From Eubacterium sp. (GTDB lineage Bacteria; Bacillota; Clostridia; Lachnospirales; Lachnospiraceae), in the NCBI GenBank assembly GCA_020844525.1, contig JAJGAH010000057.1:1-9835 (forward strand): 9,835 nucleotides of DNA. Reading direction: 5' to 3'. This document shows, one piece after another, positions 6,361 to 9,835 of this stretch (the first letter of the stretch is position 1; every line of letters starts with the position of its first letter). Under the pieces are notes generated by a model. The model was not told where the DNA came from and did no database searches. It was given only the letters and a program-made list of their open reading frames with translations. A program made the position numbers and the translations under genes.

Positions 6361-6472
6361 ACATTTCCGATCTGTTCGTATTATTTTTATCACAGCAAGA
6401 GAAAAAAAGCAAACAAACGACCTAAAACAGCATCTGTGCTCTGCCTGAGCAGGGCGGAAAGAGAGGACTTAA

Positions 6473-7159
6473 ATGAAAAAGATTTTGATTGCAGAGACAA
6501 ATATTGACAGCTATGGAAGCAGCGCAAAACAGACCGGCATCTGGCTGGAGGAAATCACCAGCTTTTATGAAGTAGTAACAAAAGCTGGATACTCTGTTGA
6601 TTTTGGCAGTGCAAAGGGCGGCCGTGTTCCGGTCGATCCTGCTTCTGCAAATGCAGATCCTGAGACCATGCGCATCTATGCAGATCCGGCTTTTCACAGA
6701 GCGGCGATTGAACAGACCAGGAAATTTTCCGATCTGCACGCGAAGGACTATGCAGCTATCTATTTTGGCGGTGGCCACGGAGCTATGTGGGATTTCCCGG
6801 ACAACACGGATCTTCAGAAGCTGGCAGAGGGCATCTACGAAAACGGCGGTTTTATCACCAGCGTCTGCCACGGCGAGGCCGGCCTTCTGAATCTGAAAGA
6901 CCGCGACGGAAACTATCTGGTACAGGGGAAGAAAATCAATGGATTTACCGATGAGGAAGAGCGAATGAACGGAACAGATAGTCTGGTTCCCTTCCTTGGT
7001 GAGAGCGCACTTCGCAAACATGGAGCCAGCTTTGTAAAAGGTGATCCATTCACTGAATTTACAATATCCGACGCCCGCATGATCACCGGCCAGAATCCCT
7101 TCTCAAGCAAGAAGGTTGCGGAGCGGCTTGTCGAGGAGCTCGGACAGACTCAGCTATAA
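6473..7159 (+). CDS. DJ-1/PfpI (Hsp31-type) class I glutamine amidotransferase-like protein
   Basis: A 228-residue protein of the DJ-1/PfpI superfamily, with the length and features of the Hsp31-like branch. The nucleophile elbow is SVCHGEAGLL (130-139), with C132 followed by H133. TGIWLEE (21-27) supplies the conserved glutamate (E26) near the cysteine. YFGGGHGAMWDFP (97-109) is the oxyanion-hole and interface region, and NGFTDEEE (156-163) is also typical. Relatives act as glutathione-independent glyoxalase III (methylglyoxal to lactate), chaperones or deglycases; glyoxalase activity is likely but not certain. GAGG at 6463-6466 lies 6 bases before the ATG. It is the first gene of a four-gene operon, 17 bases before the nitroreductase, and divergent from HxlR-2, which probably controls it. 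Confidence 0.9.
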   Translation: MKKILIAETNIDSYGSSAKQTGIWLEEITSFYEVVTKAGYSVDFGSAKGGRVPVDPASANADPETMRIYADPAFHRAAIEQTRKFSDLHAKDYAAIYFGGGHGAMWDFPDNTDLQKLAEGIYENGGFITSVCHGEAGLLNLKDRDGNYLVQGKKINGFTDEEERMNGTDSLVPFLGESALRKHGASFVKGDPFTEFTISDARMITGQNPFSSKKVAERLVEELGQTQL

Positions 7160-7176
7160 GAAGGAGATGATCACAT

Positions 7177-7698
7177 ATGAAAAGTACATTTATGGAACTG
7201 GCAAAAAACAGATATTCAGTACGGAAATTCACTGGTCAGAAGATTGAGAAGGAGAAACTGGACCAGATCCTGGAGGCCGGCCGAATCGCGCCGACCGCTG
7301 CCAATCTGCAGCCGCAACATGTCTATGTGCTGGAGAGCGAGGCAGCGCTGCATAAAATCAACGAACTCTCCCGCTGCATTTACGGAGCCCAAACTGTCCT
7401 TCTCTTCACTTATGACAGCCGGAGTGACTGGAAGAATGCGCTTGAGCCCGGCATTCACTCGGGTGAGCAGGATGTCAGCATCGTGGCGACCCATATGATG
7501 CTCGAGGCCTGGGATCTCGGCATCGCCTCTTGCTGGGTCAATGTATTTCCGAACACAAAGACCGCAGAGGCATTCGGCCTCTCCAAGTATGAGAAGCCGG
7601 TCCTCCTGATGCCGATCGGTTACGCAGCACCGGACGCACACCCGTCCACGATGCATACGAACCGGAAACCGGTTGAAGAGACCGTCAGGGCACTGTAA
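7177..7698 (+). CDS. Nitroreductase family protein (FMN-dependent)
   Basis: A 173-residue member of the nitroreductase fold, at the short end of the family. Flavin-binding landmarks are NRYSVRKF (11-18), which supplies arginine and serine contacts to FMN phosphate, APTAANLQP (38-46), the helix EAWDLGIASCWVN (110-122) and PIGYAAPD (146-153). Family members are cytoplasmic homodimers that use NAD(P)H to reduce nitroaromatics, quinones, flavins or enones. The start has AAGGAG at 7161-7166 with a 10-base spacer. It lies 17 bases after the DJ-1/PfpI gene and 25 before the flavin reductase, so it is co-transcribed. The B. subtilis HypR-HypO pair is a precedent for HxlR control of a nitroreductase. 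The substrate is unknown. Confidence 0.93.
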   Translation: MKSTFMELAKNRYSVRKFTGQKIEKEKLDQILEAGRIAPTAANLQPQHVYVLESEAALHKINELSRCIYGAQTVLLFTYDSRSDWKNALEPGIHSGEQDVSIVATHMMLEAWDLGIASCWVNVFPNTKTAEAFGLSKYEKPVLLMPIGYAAPDAHPSTMHTNRKPVEETVRAL

Positions 7699-7710
7699 GG
7701 ATATCGAAGA

Positions 7711-7716
7711 AAGGAG
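7711..7716 (+). promoter_or_regulatory. Ribosome binding site that selects the flavin reductase start
   Basis: AAGGAG lies 7 bases before ATG 7724. The same frame opens at ATG 7673, inside the nitroreductase gene, but that start has no ribosome binding site and would add 17 residues unlike the family. This fixes the start at 7724. Confidence 0.75.
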
Positions 7717-7723
7717 CAGAAAA

Positions 7724-8293
7724 ATGCAGAAAGATATTGGGAGCGTCATGGGGCTTTATCCAATGCCCGTCACTATTGTAGGGGTTGTCAGTGGGGGGAG
7801 AGTGAACTTCCTCCCGATCGCCCATGTCGGAGTCGTTGAGCACGGACATCTGCTTGTCAGCATTGACAAAAACCATGCTTTTTCTGATGCGGGCATACAG
7901 GATCACAAAGAGCTCTCAGTCAGTATGGTCAATCCGGATATGATGGAGGCTGCTGATTATTGCGGCATCGTGAAAGGAGCCAAAACAGACAAATCTCACG
8001 TCTTCCGCTATCACTTCACCGACCTTGCGTATGCGCCTGTTCTCGACGACGCGCCGGTCTCCATGGCATGCCAAGTCGTCGGCCAGTTCGAAATCGGCAA
8101 CTTCACAGACTACATCCTGCGTCCGGTTCATACGCTGGTTCAGGAAGAATGCCTGAATCAACGCGGAAAAATCGATTACGAGAAAGTAAGCCCGATTCTC
8201 TTCGAATTCCAGAGTGCCCAATATCTTTCGACCGGATCTGTTATCGGGAAATGCTGGTACATCGGAAAGAACTGGAAGGGACGGATTGAATGA
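7724..8293 (+). CDS. Flavin reductase family protein (FMN-binding split barrel, RutF/DIM6-NTAB type)
   Basis: A 189-residue protein of the flavin reductase-like split-barrel family. Seen features are PMPVTIVGVVSGGRVNFLPIAHVGVV (13-38), the expected N-terminal strand and flavin loop, SIDKNHAFSDAGIQDHKELSVSMVN (46-70), where the flavin phosphate usually binds, and the family-typical segment ADYCGIVKGAKTDKS (77-91). Such proteins bind FMN and either reduce it with NAD(P)H for partner enzymes or work as flavoprotein reductases themselves. The ATG at 7724 is chosen for its ribosome binding site. It is the third gene of the operon, between the nitroreductase and the aldo/keto reductase, and could supply reduced flavin to a partner. 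No monooxygenase that would need it is present, so a direct electrophile-reducing role is as likely. Confidence 0.9.
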   Translation: MQKDIGSVMGLYPMPVTIVGVVSGGRVNFLPIAHVGVVEHGHLLVSIDKNHAFSDAGIQDHKELSVSMVNPDMMEAADYCGIVKGAKTDKSHVFRYHFTDLAYAPVLDDAPVSMACQVVGQFEIGNFTDYILRPVHTLVQEECLNQRGKIDYEKVSPILFEFQSAQYLSTGSVIGKCWYIGKNWKGRIE

Positions 8294-8308
8294 AAACAAG
8301 AAAAAAGA

Positions 8309-9178
8309 ATGAGGACTGTTGAAACGAAAAAATCAAAACATGTGATAAAACTGGCCAATGGCGTTACCATGCCGACATCAGGATACGGAGTCTACAAGGT
8401 GCCTCCCAAAAAGTGCAGAGAGGCTGTACGGAACGCGCTCCTTGCCGGATACCGCCTGATCGACACAGCTGAAGCATATGGAAACGAAAGAGAAGTCGGA
8501 GAAGCCATCCGTGACAGCGGTATTCCCCGGGAACAGATCTTCCTGACGACCAAAATCTGGCGCAATATCGGTGAGAAAACAGCAAGGGATGACTTCTATT
8601 CCTCCCTCAAGGCACTGGGCACAGATTATGTTGATCTATGCCTGATTCATATGCCGTTCGGTGATCTCTACGGAACCTGGAGAATGCTCGAACAGGAATA
8701 TCAGAATGGTAATGCCTGCGCGATCGGCGTTTCCAATTTTACAGAATCCCTACTCATGGATTTTCTTGTCAACGCAAACATAGCCCCAATGGTAAATCAG
8801 TTTGAAAGCAACCCAATTCACCCTGCAGATCCGCTGATCCGATTCTGTGAGGAGCATGACATTGCCTTCCAGGCCTGGGGACCCCTTGGACAGGGAAACT
8901 CTGTGCTTTTCCAGCATCCGGCCCTCCTTGCCATCGCAAACAAATACGGAAAGACCGCTGCACAGGTTCTGCTGCGCTTTGGTATCCAGCGTGGAATCGG
9001 CGTTATCTCCAAATCTGTACGGCAGGATCGAATGAAAGAAAATCAGGAAATATACGACTTCTCGCTGTCAGAAGCAGACATGAATCAGCTCTCCCGACTC
9101 GCACAGCCTGGAGGCGGCATTCCCGGAAATCCTGATTTTATTAAGTATTTGTGTAGCCAATGGAGCATGTGCGAATAA
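8309..9178 (+). CDS. Aldo/keto reductase
   Basis: A 289-residue NAD(P)H-dependent oxidoreductase with a TIM-barrel fold and full AKR length. The catalytic tetrad is visible as D52, Y57, K82 and H114 (in LIDTAEAYGNE, LTTKIW and LIHMP). ACAIGVSNF (136-144) and MVNQFESNP (162-170) are further family markers, and GVISKSVRQDRMKEN near the C terminus is the cofactor-binding strand and loop that usually reads IPKS; here it is ISKS. It reduces aldehydes or ketones, for example methylglyoxal or lipid-derived carbonyls. The start at 8309 has no clear ribosome binding site and lies 15 bases after the flavin reductase stop, so coupling from upstream translation is likely. It is the last gene of the operon; the exact substrate is unknown. 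Confidence 0.94.
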   Translation: MRTVETKKSKHVIKLANGVTMPTSGYGVYKVPPKKCREAVRNALLAGYRLIDTAEAYGNEREVGEAIRDSGIPREQIFLTTKIWRNIGEKTARDDFYSSLKALGTDYVDLCLIHMPFGDLYGTWRMLEQEYQNGNACAIGVSNFTESLLMDFLVNANIAPMVNQFESNPIHPADPLIRFCEEHDIAFQAWGPLGQGNSVLFQHPALLAIANKYGKTAAQVLLRFGIQRGIGVISKSVRQDRMKENQEIYDFSLSEADMNQLSRLAQPGGGIPGNPDFIKYLCSQWSMCE

Positions 9179-9359
9179 TTTTAAATATATCGAAAAGCGG
9201 TCGGCCATCCGGCAGTGCGTCCACATTAGGCAGGCGAAGGCGCAAGATCTATTTTATCTGATGATTTCATAGTAAACTGAAGGCCATACCATTCGATCAA
9301 ATTCCATTTTCACCGCTTGTCTCCCCAGAGCGCCATTGCAGCCATTTCTGGAAGCATCT

Positions 9360-9422
9360 GGTGTCAGGTTCCGATTAAATTTTTATAAATGGCTTCATAC
9401 TTTTTTATCCGTACCTGACACC
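9360..9422. repeat. REP/REPIN-like inverted repeat (GGTGTCAGGT arms)
   Basis: GGTGTCAGGT (9360-9369) and its exact reverse complement (9413-9422) are 43 bases apart. Beyond the perfect 10-bp arms, pairing continues inward imperfectly, with 17 of 21 positions complementary overall. GTGTCAGG-type ends recur in REP sequences moved by REP-associated tyrosine transposases in other bacteria, as far as I recall. The paired, spaced layout matches a REPIN. No transposase is present here, so this would be a non-autonomous copy; whether it is multicopy cannot be told from one window. Confidence 0.5.
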
Positions 9423-9453
9423 TTTGACTTATTGGCATTAGGAATGAAGCCAT
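9389..9453. repeat. Second inverted repeat (ATGGCTTCAT arms), interlocked with the first
   Basis: ATGGCTTCAT (9389-9398) lies in the loop of the first inverted repeat. Its exact reverse complement (9444-9453) lies outside it. The order of arms is A-B-A'-B', the topology of a pseudoknot, so either stem or possibly both could form in RNA or single-stranded DNA. What it does is unknown. Confidence 0.55.
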
Positions 9454-9511
9454 CCGCTTCCGTAATCTTACCAATGCTATAGAGATCAGGACTGATTTAG
9501 CCCGGTTTCTA

Positions 9512-9835
9512 TTAACATAAATTTTGAGGTTTCAGTGTCAGGAAAATAATATCGAATACCACTTTCTCTGTGTTACCAAGGATATCTTTTGTCTCAACAT
9601 GATTTAGCGGATCATTGTTCAAAAAAGCATTGGGAAGGATTCGGAAAAGATTCTCCTCTGAACCGTCTTTCACTCTCTGGGATGCGAAAAAATAGATATC
9701 CAGATCTTCTTTGAACAGTGGAAGTTCTGCCGAATCTGCCAATCTATCTGCTGATTTATCGGCGAATCTATTCAATCGGTGGCAATCCTGATAACATGAT
9801 GCGGTCATACGCACCATTCTTCTTATCTTCAGGAT
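9512..9835 (-). CDS. Unrecognised protein, C-terminal part (may run off right edge)
   Basis: A minus-strand frame is open from the right edge to a TAA at 9514-9512, about 107 codons. It has an internal ATG at 9817 but no good ribosome binding site there, so the gene probably begins outside the window. I do not recognise the family. The visible part has an alternating Arg/Asp/Ala-rich segment (RFADKSADRLADSAE), then LFKEDLDIYFFASQRV, and a hydrophobic stretch VVFDIIFLTL near the C terminus. No transmembrane pattern, catalytic motif or nucleic-acid-binding motif stands out. It converges on the aldo/keto reductase operon. It could also be a chance open frame or remnant, since downstream in the same frame there are several further stops. 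Confidence 0.35.
   Translation of the reverse strand: MLKIRRMVRMTASCYQDCHRLNRFADKSADRLADSAELPLFKEDLDIYFFASQRVKDGSEENLFRILPNAFLNNDPLNHVETKDILGNTEKVVFDIIFLTLKPQNLC

Larger units (their letters stand above)
6188..6472. promoter_or_regulatory. Divergent control region between HxlR-2 and the four-enzyme operon
   Basis: These 285 AT-rich bases hold no credible gene. On the plus strand a candidate -10 TATTAT (6379-6384) precedes the operon, but the -35 is poor (CTTACA at 6358-6363 gives a 15-base spacer). On the minus strand TTGTCA (6346-6341) and TATAAA (6320-6315) are spaced 20 bases, and that spacer falls inside the 24-bp palindrome. A second imperfect palindrome lies beside the plus-strand promoter. 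Confidence 0.45.
9179..9511. other. Gene-free region downstream of the operon
   Basis: No credible gene is seen in these 333 bases, and no GC-rich hairpin with a T-run marks the end of the aldo/keto reductase operon. The region holds two interlocked inverted repeats (9360-9453) and a short perfect inverted repeat, ATCAG with CTGAT, at 9485-9496. Reading frames are broken by stops on both strands. Confidence 0.5.

Noticed and set aside
6422..7021. Long minus-strand open frame (199 codons) antisense to the DJ-1/PfpI gene
   Set aside because: The plus-strand frame has clear catalytic motifs, a ribosome binding site and operon context; the antisense frame resembles no family and starts inside the gene.
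9403..9496. Short minus-strand frame (about 32 codons, including KITEADGFIPNANK) downstream of the right-edge gene, in the same frame
   Set aside because: It could be a remnant of the right-edge gene, but it is short, separated by three stops, and overlaps the inverted repeats; chance is a sufficient explanation.

Overview
The window looks like chromosomal DNA of a Bacillota bacterium, most likely a Clostridia member close to Lachnospiraceae. This is inferred from strong AAGGAG-type ribosome binding sites, moderate GC, and the gene families seen: a TerB-N protein, an MmcQ/YjbR-MGMT fusion, a YhcC/YtqA-type radical SAM protein, and HxlR regulators beside flavoenzymes. There is no RNA gene, CRISPR array, recognisable transposase or prophage gene. 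Most of the window is gene-dense and the families are recognisable, so I see no clear new multi-gene defence or biosynthetic system. The most distinctive content is a pair of HxlR-controlled redox/electrophile modules and an odd structured intergenic element near the right end.

Left part (1-2009, all minus strand). The 5' part of a TerB-N domain protein with a 30-bp tandem repeat runs off the left edge (1-617). Upstream of it lies a radical SAM gene (712-1620), overlapped by one base by an HxlR-family regulator (1620-1994). Module 1 continues on the plus strand across a divergent promoter region (1995-2247): a LigB-type extradiol dioxygenase (2248-3036) and a small PPOX-family split-barrel protein (3122-3517). 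A minus-strand MmcQ/YjbR-MGMT fusion (3638-4309) converges on these.

Middle and right part. Module 2 centres on a divergent intergenic region (6188-6472) that carries a near-perfect 24-bp palindrome. To the left, on the minus strand, are a second HxlR regulator (5819-6187) and an MFS transporter (4490-5683). To the right, on the plus strand, is a tight four-gene operon: DJ-1/PfpI-type protein (6473-7159), nitroreductase (7177-7698), flavin reductase (7724-8293) and aldo/keto reductase (8309-9178). Together they suggest detoxification of reactive carbonyls, quinones or nitro compounds under a thiol- or ligand-sensing repressor, with possible efflux. This matches the known HypR-nitroreductase and CatR/YodB-dioxygenase pairings of Bacillus subtilis in logic, but the inducer is not visible in the sequence.

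Right end (9179-9835). About 330 bases hold no gene, but contain two perfect 10-bp inverted repeats arranged in interlocked (A-B-A'-B') order. The outer GGTGTCAGGT arms resemble REP/REPIN-type repeats. The C-terminal part of an unrecognised minus-strand reading frame follows and runs off the right edge.
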